Below, piece by piece: positions 52,359 through 60,943 of a DNA stretch of 64,000 nucleotides (the stretch's first letter is position 1; every line of letters begins with the position of its first letter). Origin of the DNA: Bacillota bacterium (GTDB lineage Bacteria > Bacillota > Clostridia > Lachnospirales > Lachnospiraceae). The notes under the pieces were generated by a model, which worked only from the letters and a program-made list of their open reading frames with translations, did not search any database and had not been told where the DNA came from. A program made the translations under genes and the position numbers. The DNA is taken from contig JAEZLH010000017.1 of NCBI GenBank assembly GCA_023435895.1, forward strand, positions 682,001 to 746,000, read 5' to 3'.

Positions 52359-53540
52359 ATGATGGATAAAAAAATATATTTGGATAATGCTGCAACGACA
52401 AAAACAAGACCGGAAGTTGTAGAGGCGATGTTGCCTTATTTTACAGAACTTTACGGTAATCCCTCCAGTGTATATGAGTTTGCAGCTCAGAATAAGAAAG
52501 CAGTAGATGAAGCAAGAAGTATCATCAGTAAGGCGTTAGGAGTAGAGAATGCTGAGATTTATTTTACAGCAGGTGGAACGGAATCGGATAACTGGGCATT
52601 AAAAGCAGTTGTAGATGCTTATGCGGACAAAGGAAACCACATTATTACTTCTAAGATTGAGCATCATGCAATTCTTCATACCTGTGAATACCTTGAGAAA
52701 CACGGAGTGGAAGTAACTTACGTTGATGTAGATGAAAATGGCATTATCAAATTAGATGAGTTGGAGAAGGCGATCAAACCGAATACTATTTTAATATCCG
52801 TAATGTTTGCTAATAATGAGATTGGTACCATGCAACCCATCAAGGAAATTGGAGAAATTGCCAGAAAGCATAATGTGTTGTTCCATACCGACGCGGTACA
52901 GGCATTTGGCCAGGTTCCGATCAATGTAAATGATTTAAATATCGATATGCTGAGCGCTAGTGCGCATAAATTGAACGGCCCCAAAGGAATCGGATTTTTA
53001 TACATCAAAAAAGGTTTAAAGCTTCGTTCCTTCGTTCATGGTGGCGCACAGGAAAGACAAAGAAGAGCAGGTACGGAGAACGTACCCGGAATCGTTGGAT
53101 TTGGTAAAGCGGTTGAAATTGCATTTGATACAATGAAGGAAAGAAGCGATAAAGAAATTAAGCTAAGAAACCATTTAATGAAGAGAGTGCTCGAAGAAAT
53201 TCCCTTTGTAAGAGTAAATGGGGATAAGACCAGAAGGCTTCCCAATAATGCGAATTTCAGCTTCCAGTTCATTGAAGGAGAGTCCTTATTAATTATGCTG
53301 GATATGAAAAACATCTGTGCATCCAGTGGATCAGCCTGTACATCGGGCTCCTTAGATCCTTCCCATGTTCTTCTTGCAATCGGTCTTCCTCATGAGATAG
53401 CACATGGTTCCTTAAGACTTACCTTGAATCATGAGATCACGGAAGCAGAGATTAATTATACAGTGGAACAGATAAAGGATATCGTAGAAAAGTTACGCAA
53501 AATGTCTCCTCTATACGAGGATTTTATGAAGAAAAAATAA
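52359..53540 (+). CDS. nifS: Cysteine desulfurase (NifS/IscS type)
   Basis: This 393-residue PLP enzyme takes sulfur from cysteine for Fe-S clusters and tRNA thiolation. It has YLDNAATT at the N-terminus, the PLP region HTDAVQAFGQ, the PLP-lysine in SASAHKLNGPKGIG and the persulfide Cys in ASSGSACTSGSLDPSHVL on a long group I (NifS/IscS) loop. AGGAG lies upstream, and the gene begins 24 bp after iscR. Sulfur likely passes to the IscU scaffold and to MnmA, both encoded next. Confidence 0.95.
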   Translation: MMDKKIYLDNAATTKTRPEVVEAMLPYFTELYGNPSSVYEFAAQNKKAVDEARSIISKALGVENAEIYFTAGGTESDNWALKAVVDAYADKGNHIITSKIEHHAILHTCEYLEKHGVEVTYVDVDENGIIKLDELEKAIKPNTILISVMFANNEIGTMQPIKEIGEIARKHNVLFHTDAVQAFGQVPINVNDLNIDMLSASAHKLNGPKGIGFLYIKKGLKLRSFVHGGAQERQRRAGTENVPGIVGFGKAVEIAFDTMKERSDKEIKLRNHLMKRVLEEIPFVRVNGDKTRRLPNNANFSFQFIEGESLLIMLDMKNICASSGSACTSGSLDPSHVLLAIGLPHEIAHGSLRLTLNHEITEAEINYTVEQIKDIVEKLRKMSPLYEDFMKKK

Positions 53541-53582
53541 TATAAACATTATTATTTACTAATATCACAGGAGGAAAAGATT

Positions 53583-54020
53583 ATGTATACAGAGAAAGTT
53601 ATGGATCATTTTACAAACCCGAGAAACGTGGGCGAAATAGAGAACGCAAGCGGTGTAGGTACAGTTGGTAACGCAAAATGCGGAGATATCATGAGAATTT
53701 ATCTTGATATCAGTGAGGATGAAATCATTCAGGATGTGAAGTTCAAAACCTTCGGATGTGGTGCAGCAGTGGCTACCAGCAGTATGGCAACCGAGCTTGT
53801 GAAAGGAAAATCCGTTCAGGAAGCACTGGAAGTAACCAATAAGGCAGTTATGGAAGCACTTGATGGTTTGCCTCCGGTAAAGGTACACTGTTCTCTTCTT
53901 GCAGAAGAGGCAATTCACGCAGCACTTTGGGATTATGCAGAAAAGAAGGGAATAAAGATTGAAGGTTTGGAGAAACCAAAATCCGATATCCATGAAGATG
54001 AAGAGGAAGTTGTATACTAA
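53583..54020 (+). CDS. iscU: Iron-sulfur cluster scaffold IscU/NifU-like
   Basis: This 145-residue scaffold has the three cluster-binding Cys regions: GNAKCGDIM, KTFGCGAAVATSSM and VKVHCSLLAEEAI. The Asp next to the first Cys, which keeps the cluster labile, is present (CGD). An acidic tail (SDIHEDEEEVVY) extends past the usual end. AGGAGG precedes the ATG, 42 bp after nifS. No chaperone or ferredoxin genes follow, so this is the minimal clostridial isc operon. Confidence 0.95.
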   Translation: MYTEKVMDHFTNPRNVGEIENASGVGTVGNAKCGDIMRIYLDISEDEIIQDVKFKTFGCGAAVATSSMATELVKGKSVQEALEVTNKAVMEALDGLPPVKVHCSLLAEEAIHAALWDYAEKKGIKIEGLEKPKSDIHEDEEEVVY

Positions 54021-54108
54021 ATAGAGATTGTTCGGCAGGTATCGTCATTGTAAAAATAAACAATGTGTTTTTCCAATCGTATATAGACCGAATAGCATGG
54101 AGGTTTGA

Positions 54109-55242
54109 ATGGAGAAGGTTGTAGTAGGAATGTCAGGCGGAGTGGATTCTTCTGTTGCAGCATACCTTTTAAAGAAACAGGGTTATGAAGTAATTGGAGT
54201 CACAATGCAGATATGGCAGGATGAAGACATCTGCTCTATGGAAGAGAATGGTGGATGCTGCGGGCTGAGCGCGGTTGAGGATGCCAGAAGAGTAGCCTCC
54301 GCACTGGATATTCCTTATTACGTAATGAATTTTAAAAAAGAGTTTAAAGAGAATGTAATTGATTATTTTGTATCGGAATATCTGCAGGCGAGGACGCCAA
54401 ACCCTTGTATCGCTTGCAATCGTTATGTAAAATGGGAGTCACTTTTAAAGCGTTCGCTGGACATCGGTGCTTCCTTCATCGCAACAGGCCATTATGCAAG
54501 TATTACAAAGCTTCCAAACGGCAGATATACCATACAAAAATCAGTTACTCCGGCTAAGGATCAAACCTATGCGTTATATAACCTGACACAGCACCAGTTG
54601 GCACATACCTTAATGCCCGTTGGGGATTTTGAAAAAGGTGAAATTAGAGCAATGGCGCAGGAATTAATGCTGCCGGTAGCTAATAAGCCGGATAGCCAAG
54701 AGATTTGCTTTGTAAGCGACAATGACTACGCCGGATTTATTCAGGATTATCTTGAGAAAGAGAAGCAGAGCTCGAATGCTCCATTAACTGGTGAAGGCTA
54801 TAAAGGCTTAACACCGGGTAATTATATTAATACTGCAGGTGAAGTGATCGGCAGGCATAAAGGTCTGGTGCATTATACAGTTGGACAGAGAAAAGGACTG
54901 AACCTAGCAATGGGACATCCTGTGTTTGTACTGGAATTAAGACCGGAGAGCAATGAAGTGGTAATCGGTAATTCTGAGGAAGTTTTTTCGGATCGTTTGT
55001 ATGCTAATCATTTGAATTTCATGTCAATTGAAGATTTGGAAGGTGAAATGGAAGTAGAGGCAAAGATTCGCTACAGTCATAAGGGTGCGAAGTGTACCAT
55101 TAAAAAGAGTGGTGAAGATGAAGTTTTATGTATCTTTGAAGAACCACAAAGAGCCATTACACCGGGACAAGCCGTAGTATTCTATCAGGGCAATTATGTG
55201 GTAGGCGGCGGAACGATTATGAAATCCAAAGATAGAGGTTAA
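54109..55242 (+). CDS. mnmA: tRNA-specific 2-thiouridylase MnmA
   Basis: This 377-residue enzyme makes 2-thiouridine at wobble position 34 of Lys, Glu and Gln tRNAs. It has the PP-loop GMSGGVDSSVAA at residues 8-19, the catalytic Cys pair in PNPCIACN and SQEICF, and the family motifs GHYA, KDQTYALY and GQRKGL. ATGGAGG lies upstream. Placement directly after nifS-iscU fits, because the desulfurase supplies its sulfur. A strong terminator follows. Confidence 0.95.
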   Translation: MEKVVVGMSGGVDSSVAAYLLKKQGYEVIGVTMQIWQDEDICSMEENGGCCGLSAVEDARRVASALDIPYYVMNFKKEFKENVIDYFVSEYLQARTPNPCIACNRYVKWESLLKRSLDIGASFIATGHYASITKLPNGRYTIQKSVTPAKDQTYALYNLTQHQLAHTLMPVGDFEKGEIRAMAQELMLPVANKPDSQEICFVSDNDYAGFIQDYLEKEKQSSNAPLTGEGYKGLTPGNYINTAGEVIGRHKGLVHYTVGQRKGLNLAMGHPVFVLELRPESNEVVIGNSEEVFSDRLYANHLNFMSIEDLEGEMEVEAKIRYSHKGAKCTIKKSGEDEVLCIFEEPQRAITPGQAVVFYQGNYVVGGGTIMKSKDRG

Positions 55243-55312
55243 GCATTTATTGTAATGCGTGGATGCGTCCTGCAATTGCAGTTTGTTGAATGATTGCATT
55301 GTGAAGAAATAG

Positions 55313-55361
55313 AAAGTGCATTGTAGGGGTCAAGTTTTTGAACCTTACAATGCACTTTTTT
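55313..55361. terminator. Bidirectional terminator between mnmA and the PHP gene
   Basis: AAAGTGCATTGTAGGG (55313-55328) and CCTTACAATGCACTTT (55343-55358) form a 16-bp stem with one wobble, with T-rich sequence on the plus side and TTTCTATTTC on the minus side. Confidence 0.88.
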
Positions 55362-55435
55362 ATGAATAATATTTCGATATTTTTAGAGGGTCAAAATCCA
55401 GGAACAATTCTGGATTAGTACTATATCAAAAAGAT

Positions 55436-56260
55436 TTACTTGATTTTATCAAAGACGGGTTTACCTTGCTCAAAGGTAGCATAGTATTGGAACCCCACAT
55501 TATCTAATAAATCAGGAACAAGCTGAAAATCATAACAAAGATGTTCTGGTTTATGTGCGTCTGAGCCGATGGTAATCAGCTCGCCGCCCAGTTCTTTATA
55601 TCTTGTAAGTACCTGTGGCTTAGGATGTGCATACCCAAGGCCGTATTTATATCCTGCGGTATTGATTTCAAGTGCAATCCCATTATGAATTAATGTTTTG
55701 AGAACTATATCCAGTATATCTGCATAATCAGAGTAGGAATAATCTTCTTTAACAACTGCTTGTAATTGTCCGGGAACATATCGGATTATATAATCGATAT
55801 GCCCATAGGAGTGAAATCTTTGAAAGGATGCGCAATTTTCAATTATGGTTTCAAAATAACGATGGATTCCTTCCTTCTTCGTCCGATTTTCCCAATAACT
55901 CGGATAATATGGGTCCTCATGATCTACCACATGGGAGGAACCGATAATGTAATCAAAGGGATAAGAATTGACTAAGGTGGTCAAACGTTCCGATAAATGT
56001 GGTTGGAGACCAAGTTCAATTCCCACCAAAAGCTTTATCTGGTTATGGTATTTAGCTTTCAGTTCCTCTATTTTCTTAAAATAAGCATCGGGATCGAATA
56101 AAAAGTTATGGTCACTCACCGGAGGATAATCAATATCCATATGGTCGGTAAAATATAGCTTCTTCATTCCAAGCAATATTGCACGCTCAACCATTTGCTC
56201 CATGGGAGCGGTTGAGTCGCTGGAAAATTCGGAATGTACATGACTGTCCGCAAAAATCAT
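55436..56260 (-). CDS. hisK: PHP-family histidinol-phosphatase
   Basis: This 274-residue PHP phosphoesterase has metal-binding His/Asp motifs: DSHVHSEFSSDS, YFTDHMDI, the Glu of LLVGIELGL, GSSHVVDH, YGHIDYI and the late GSDAHKPEHL. The HisK/HisJ group converts histidinol phosphate to histidinol. Its start shares one base with the stop of rqcH, so they are translationally coupled, an odd pairing of histidine synthesis and ribosome quality control. A different phosphate ester substrate is possible. Confidence 0.85.
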   Translation of the reverse strand: MIFADSHVHSEFSSDSTAPMEQMVERAILLGMKKLYFTDHMDIDYPPVSDHNFLFDPDAYFKKIEELKAKYHNQIKLLVGIELGLQPHLSERLTTLVNSYPFDYIIGSSHVVDHEDPYYPSYWENRTKKEGIHRYFETIIENCASFQRFHSYGHIDYIIRYVPGQLQAVVKEDYSYSDYADILDIVLKTLIHNGIALEINTAGYKYGLGYAHPKPQVLTRYKELGGELITIGSDAHKPEHLCYDFQLVPDLLDNVGFQYYATFEQGKPVFDKIK

Positions 56261-58035
56261 TATTTTGTTCCTCCTACTTGTTGAAGGGTACTGATATCGG
56301 TGGGAGAGACCATCGAATAGTTGGTGTAGTATACTACAAAGCCGGGCTTTGAGCCGGCTGGCTTTTTCACATTCTTTTTTAGGGTATAATCGATTTCCAC
56401 CTTATCGCCATCCCTGCCGCCGGAATAGTAGGCAGCCAGTCTTGCGGCTTCTTCATAGGTTCGGTCTGGAATTTCCTGACCATTTGCTTTCAGAATAACA
56501 TGGGAGCCTGCTATCTTCTTGGCATGGAACCACCAATCTCCACCTTCGGCAAATTGAAAGGTTAGTTCATCATTCTGATAGTTGTTCTTGCCAACATACA
56601 TATGAAAACCGTCGGAAGAAATATAATGAAAGGGTTTGCTTTTTAGTGCAGCTTTTGGGTTATTTGCCTTTCTGTCCTTGGGAGCATTAGCAAATTTACG
56701 ACGGATATAGCCGTATTCTGTAAGCTCACGTTTTAGAGCTGCAAGATCGTTTTCATCCATTGCAATCTCCAGTGAGGCTTTGATGGACTCCAGATGGGTC
56801 AGTTCATCGGAGGTTTCTTTGATTTGCTGGGTGAGTGCATCAAAGGTCCGCTTGAGTTTGTTGTATTTCTCGAAGAAACGCTTTGCATTGTCCATAGCGG
56901 ACAGGGTAGGGTCAAGGGGGATGGTGATTTCTTTGTCATCATAATAATTAATGGTAGTTAAAACCTTGGCTCCAGGCTCCAAACCATAGCCATAAGCCGT
57001 AATTAGTTCCCCGTAAACCTTATATTTATCACGTTTATCAGTATCCTTTAACTGCTTTAACTGGAGATCATACTTCTTTGCGGTACGCTCAATTGCGGTA
57101 GTAACAACCTTTCTAAGGTCAAAGGATTTTTGACGGATTCTTGTAACTGCATTTTTAGCCGCATAATAGTTTTCCAGTAATGCACTAATGGAGTCAAAGG
57201 ACTCTACCTGATGGTCCGGATAACAATGAAGCTTAAAACTGGAGAACTCTATTGGGGAATGATCCAGTGAAACAATATTGGGAGTGAAGGAGGAATTCTT
57301 CACATCCTCAATCATTCTGGAAAATACATTGTATAAATGAAGACCTGCGTCCTCACTGAGTGCCTGAGTGGAATCCTGTGCATCAATGGAGGCACGGTAA
57401 CAAAGCTCATTAGCCAGCAGAGGGCTGATACCGGTTAGGCTGTTATAAAGTGCCTTGCCGACAGGCTGAGGCTTTATTAGGATTAAATCACGAAACTGCT
57501 CATAAGTAATTGTCAGAGGGTCGTACTTTTCAACGGTAGCAGGAACAAAGTAATTCCGTCCGGGTAAAACCTCTCTTACGGAGCTGATAAATTGGTTAAT
57601 TCTCTTAATACTATCAACAATCACCATATTGTCGTCACAAAAGATAATATTGCTGTGCTTGCCCATTAACTCAATGATAAGATATTTTACACGTTCGTCA
57701 CCCATTTCATCCAGATGTTCCAGCTTAAAGTGAATGATTCGCTCTAGTCCCGGTTGGGTAATATCAAGAATTTTGGCACTGTTTAAATGCTTTCGAAGCA
57801 GCATGCAAAAATTCGGTGCGGTTAAGGGGCTCGGTTTATTGTTTTCAGTAAGATAGATTAGGGGCAGACCGGCTCCTGCAGAAAGCAGCAGTTTATGTTG
57901 TTCCCTGGCTTGTCCTTTAATTGTTAGAATTAGCTCATCCTTTTCCGGTTGAGCAATTTTATTGATTCTGCCACCCAATAAGGTTTTACGCAGCTCATGA
58001 ACTACATTTGCAATAACAACGCCATCAAATGCCAT
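56260..58035 (-). CDS. rqcH: Rqc2/RqcH NFACT ribosome quality control protein (FbpA-like)
   Basis: This 591-residue NFACT protein is read from the ATG at 58035 (AAAGGAG 11 bases upstream); the in-frame GTG at 58047 overlaps that site. NFACT-N begins MAFDGVVIANVVHELRKTL and contains PNFCMLLRKHL and LIIELMGKHSNIIF. A coiled coil spans ~290-430. NFACT-R follows with FHMYVGKNNYQNDELTF and WWFHAKKIAGSHVIL. Bacterial RqcH binds stalled 50S subunits and recruits tRNA-Ala to add alanine tails; older annotation calls it fibronectin-binding. An extended -10 lies ~180 bp upstream. Confidence 0.93.
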   Translation of the reverse strand: MAFDGVVIANVVHELRKTLLGGRINKIAQPEKDELILTIKGQAREQHKLLLSAGAGLPLIYLTENNKPSPLTAPNFCMLLRKHLNSAKILDITQPGLERIIHFKLEHLDEMGDERVKYLIIELMGKHSNIIFCDDNMVIVDSIKRINQFISSVREVLPGRNYFVPATVEKYDPLTITYEQFRDLILIKPQPVGKALYNSLTGISPLLANELCYRASIDAQDSTQALSEDAGLHLYNVFSRMIEDVKNSSFTPNIVSLDHSPIEFSSFKLHCYPDHQVESFDSISALLENYYAAKNAVTRIRQKSFDLRKVVTTAIERTAKKYDLQLKQLKDTDKRDKYKVYGELITAYGYGLEPGAKVLTTINYYDDKEITIPLDPTLSAMDNAKRFFEKYNKLKRTFDALTQQIKETSDELTHLESIKASLEIAMDENDLAALKRELTEYGYIRRKFANAPKDRKANNPKAALKSKPFHYISSDGFHMYVGKNNYQNDELTFQFAEGGDWWFHAKKIAGSHVILKANGQEIPDRTYEEAARLAAYYSGGRDGDKVEIDYTLKKNVKKPAGSKPGFVVYYTNYSMVSPTDISTLQQVGGTK

Positions 58036-58212
58036 AGTAATTAACACTCCTTTATTAACAATGCATCAGGTAATTAAAGCAGAAAATTCACCTGAATGAT
58101 ACAAGATAGACATAATAAACTTATTTGATATTAAGAAGAAATTTATATGTTAAATTCTGTTAGTGAAAACAGCCAATTTAATAAATCCACCTCTTAATAC
58201 GTATATTCATGC

Positions 58213-58221
58213 ATTATAGCA
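58213..58221 (-). promoter_or_regulatory. Extended -10 promoter for rqcH
   Basis: On the minus strand TGC-TATAAT is an extended -10; the -35 is weak. It would give a ~170-nt leader. 58048-58212 shows no gene. Confidence 0.5.
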
Positions 58222-58272
58222 TAATCCTGCCAAATTGAACACCTATTTAAACGTTTTATATAGGATTCAGTA

Positions 58273-58494
58273 ATCTTATTGCTACTGTTCACTCCAGGTT
58301 CAGAACATGGCATAATGATTACGATAAATGATTTCCGAAAAGGAGTATTTGCATTCGTCGGTATTTAGGCTCTGTCTTTTAGAGCCTTATGTACCGCTAC
58401 GTAATGCAACTAAGCGAAAGCGTCTCCACTTCGGGAAACATTTGTCGAAATCATATTCTTAACTTTTACTGGGAGTGAACAGTAACATCTTATT
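58273..58494. mobile_element. MITE: 206 bp, 15-bp inverted ends, 8-bp target duplication
   Basis: GCTACTGTTCACTCC (58281-58295) and GGAGTGAACAGTAAC (58472-58486) are inverted ends matching at 14 of 15 positions. Both are flanked by the direct repeat ATCTTATT (58273-58280 and 58487-58494). The 206-bp interior has no transposase frame. This is a complete non-autonomous element. An 8-bp duplication fits several IS families (for example IS256, ISL3, IS66 or IS1595), and the parent cannot be chosen here. Confidence 0.88.
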
Positions 58495-58675
58495 ATGGTG
58501 CTTTCCACAAAGATATGTTAGGTTCAATATAATCTCCATATTATCTACACATTAACTTGATATCATGCAGTTAGTAAATCGAAGCGTAAGCTTATTTGGA
58601 ATTGATTTGAATCAGATCATCTTAAAGGATTAGGATTGAATTAAGAAAATCATGTAGTTAATTAGGAGGATGACA

Positions 58676-60370
58676 ATGTCTTCAGTAAAAAGAAATGTAG
58701 TACTGGTGGTAACGAATATGACTTGCGCACATTGTGAAACAGCAATTGAGCAGGCGTTATTGAAGCAACAAGGTATTATCAGCGTCAATGCAAAATATTC
58801 ATCCGGTAAGGTGCAGATTACTTTCGAAGATGGAACCGTATCCGTAGGAAGAATGAAGCAAGTGATTGAAGATGCGGGATACCATGTTAAGGCAGAACAG
58901 TCACAGCAGACACTGGCCGGAACTGGACAAAAAGCACCAAATACAAATATGGCATCAACGGACAAAAAGGACTATTCAGACATAATCGGCATCGTAGTAA
59001 TTATCTTTGCTGTTTATATGATAGCGAAGCAACTGGGGTTATTGAACATCCTTTATCAGTTCCCGGTTGCAAAGGAAGGAATGGGCTATGGCATTCTCTT
59101 CTTAATCGGATTAATGACCTCCGTTCATTGTGTGGGAATGTGTGGTGGAATTTGTTTATCACAATGTGTGAATCAAAAGGATACAAACCAACCGGTCAAT
59201 AAGTTTGCGGCTTTAAGACCCAGCTTACTCTATAATACCGGCAGGGTTCTATCCTATACATTAATCGGTGGATTTGTTGGAGCGTTAGGATCAGTGATCA
59301 GTTTCTCGGGTACCATGAAAGGAATTGTTCAGATTTTTGCAGGTATCTTTATGGTAATTATGGGAATTAACATGCTGGGAGTATTTCCATCATTAAGAAA
59401 ACTAAATCCTAGGATGCCAAAGTTTTTTGCAAGAAAGATCTATGCAGAGAGGAATAGCAAAAGTCCGTTCTATATCGGACTACTCAATGGTTTAATGCCT
59501 TGCGGACCTCTTCAGGCAATGCAACTATATGCACTTTCTACGGGAAGTCCTTTAAAAGGTGCATTATCCATGTTCTTATTCAGTATTGGTACGGTGCCGC
59601 TTTTATTTGCGTTAGGCGCACTCAGTTCCTATTTGAATAAGAAGTTTACTTCCAAAATGATGAGTGTAAGTGCGGTACTAGTAATCGTAATGGGATTATT
59701 CATGTTTAATTACGGAACGAGCTTATCCGGTATTGTATTACCTGGCACCTCCAATACTTCCGGAGTATCCAAAACTGAGAATATTGCAACCATTGAGGGC
59801 AATGTTCAAAATATAACAACCGGACTTTCCTCAGGTCGGTATGAGCCGATAGTTGTACAGAAGGGTATTCCTGTTAAGTGGACGATTCAAGCAGAAAAAG
59901 GTGACATTAACGGTTGCAATAATGCCATTGTTATTCAGAAGCTTGGCATTCAAAAGAAATTAGCAATAGGTGATAATGTGATTGAATTTACACCTACGGA
60001 AAGTGGTGTAATTGGTTACAGTTGCTGGATGGGTATGATCCGAAGTAATATTACAGTAGTGGATGATCTTGGTAACGTGAATCCCAGTGAGTTGCCTGCT
60101 GATGGTGGCTCTCAGGGAGGATCAGGAGGATGTTGTTCTGCACCTGGAACAGGTGCAATAGATAAGGAGGATAGTAATCAAGTCAGTTCAGTTGGTAAAC
60201 AACAGGATGGCAATCAATCGGATTTAGAGATTTTGGATACGCAGGCTGGACTCGAATCCAGGGAGGATAATGGAACCTCATTGGATGGACAGCCGGTAGA
60301 CGGTTATCAATCAGATGAGGAACAGCAGGATTTTGATGAACAGGCTGGACTCGGAGGATGTTGCGATTAA
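58676..60370 (+). CDS. HMA - SafE/UreH membrane - cupredoxin fusion, Cys-rich tail
   Basis: This ~564-residue multidomain protein starts at the ATG at 58676, six bases after AGGAGG; an in-frame ATG at 58670 abuts that site. Residues ~5-70 form a heavy-metal-associated domain with MTCAHC. One helix follows (~104-122), then a six-helix sulfite-exporter/UreH-like (DsbD_2) domain (~135-350) with MTSVHCVGMCGG and GLMPCGPLQAM, both Cys motifs typical of metal or thiol transport. An extracytoplasmic cupredoxin-like domain (~370-470; GCNNAIVI and GYSCWMGM) comes next. The tail is acidic and Gln/Asp-rich, with GGCC twice, the last at the C-terminus (GGCCD). With CopA downstream, a role in copper export or copper-protein assembly is likely. 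Confidence 0.85.
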   Translation: MSSVKRNVVLVVTNMTCAHCETAIEQALLKQQGIISVNAKYSSGKVQITFEDGTVSVGRMKQVIEDAGYHVKAEQSQQTLAGTGQKAPNTNMASTDKKDYSDIIGIVVIIFAVYMIAKQLGLLNILYQFPVAKEGMGYGILFLIGLMTSVHCVGMCGGICLSQCVNQKDTNQPVNKFAALRPSLLYNTGRVLSYTLIGGFVGALGSVISFSGTMKGIVQIFAGIFMVIMGINMLGVFPSLRKLNPRMPKFFARKIYAERNSKSPFYIGLLNGLMPCGPLQAMQLYALSTGSPLKGALSMFLFSIGTVPLLFALGALSSYLNKKFTSKMMSVSAVLVIVMGLFMFNYGTSLSGIVLPGTSNTSGVSKTENIATIEGNVQNITTGLSSGRYEPIVVQKGIPVKWTIQAEKGDINGCNNAIVIQKLGIQKKLAIGDNVIEFTPTESGVIGYSCWMGMIRSNITVVDDLGNVNPSELPADGGSQGGSGGCCSAPGTGAIDKEDSNQVSSVGKQQDGNQSDLEILDTQAGLESREDNGTSLDGQPVDGYQSDEEQQDFDEQAGLGGCCD

Positions 60371-60415
60371 GAAAATTAATTTGAGTAATGAAATATTTTA
60401 ATAGAAGAGGAGATA

Positions 60416-60928
60416 ATGATGAAGAAATTATTTGGTAGTTTTAACATTAAGAAATTAGCAGTTATAATAGTAGCAGTTGTGGCAGTTGTAATCGTAGGAG
60501 GCGGATATCTTAACCAGAAGGGGCAAGATAGCGACAACACTGGCAATACAATAAAGAAAGTGGTTGATAGTAATCTTGTAATCCAGACAAAGAGCGTAAC
60601 AGATAAGCCCTCCTTTTATCCGGTTAAGATTGATGGTACCGATATGGAAGTAATCGCAGTAAAGGCATCGGACGGCACGATTCGAACTGCTTTTAATACT
60701 TGTCAGGTATGCAATAACTCTGGTAAAGGTTACTATAAAGTGGAGGGAAATCAGTTGGTGTGCCAAAACTGCGGCAACCGCTTTGGCATGGATGATGTGG
60801 AAGTAATAAAAGGTAATTGTAATCCGGTTCCTTTAACAAAGGAATTTAAGACAGTGAATGAAGATACCATTACAGTTTCTAAGGATATATTAAAACAGGC
60901 AACAGCGTTGTTCCAGACTTGGAAATAA
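60416..60928 (+). CDS. DUF2318 membrane-anchored Fe-S / metal-binding protein
   Basis: This 170-residue protein has one N-terminal anchor (KKLAVIIVAVVAVVIVGGG) and an extracytoplasmic DUF2318 domain with two CxxC pairs: FNTCQVCNNSGKGYY and LVCQNCGNRFGMDD, plus a Cys in KGNCNPVPL. DUF2318 occurs with iron or copper uptake and export systems and is thought to bind Fe-S or metal. It lies between the HMA-SafE fusion and copA, with gaps of 45 and 15 bp, so it is part of one operon. The ATG at 60419 is slightly better spaced from GAGGAG than that at 60416. Confidence 0.82.
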   Translation: MMKKLFGSFNIKKLAVIIVAVVAVVIVGGGYLNQKGQDSDNTGNTIKKVVDSNLVIQTKSVTDKPSFYPVKIDGTDMEVIAVKASDGTIRTAFNTCQVCNNSGKGYYKVEGNQLVCQNCGNRFGMDDVEVIKGNCNPVPLTKEFKTVNEDTITVSKDILKQATALFQTWK

Positions 60929-60943
60929 GGCAGGAGGTAAGAA

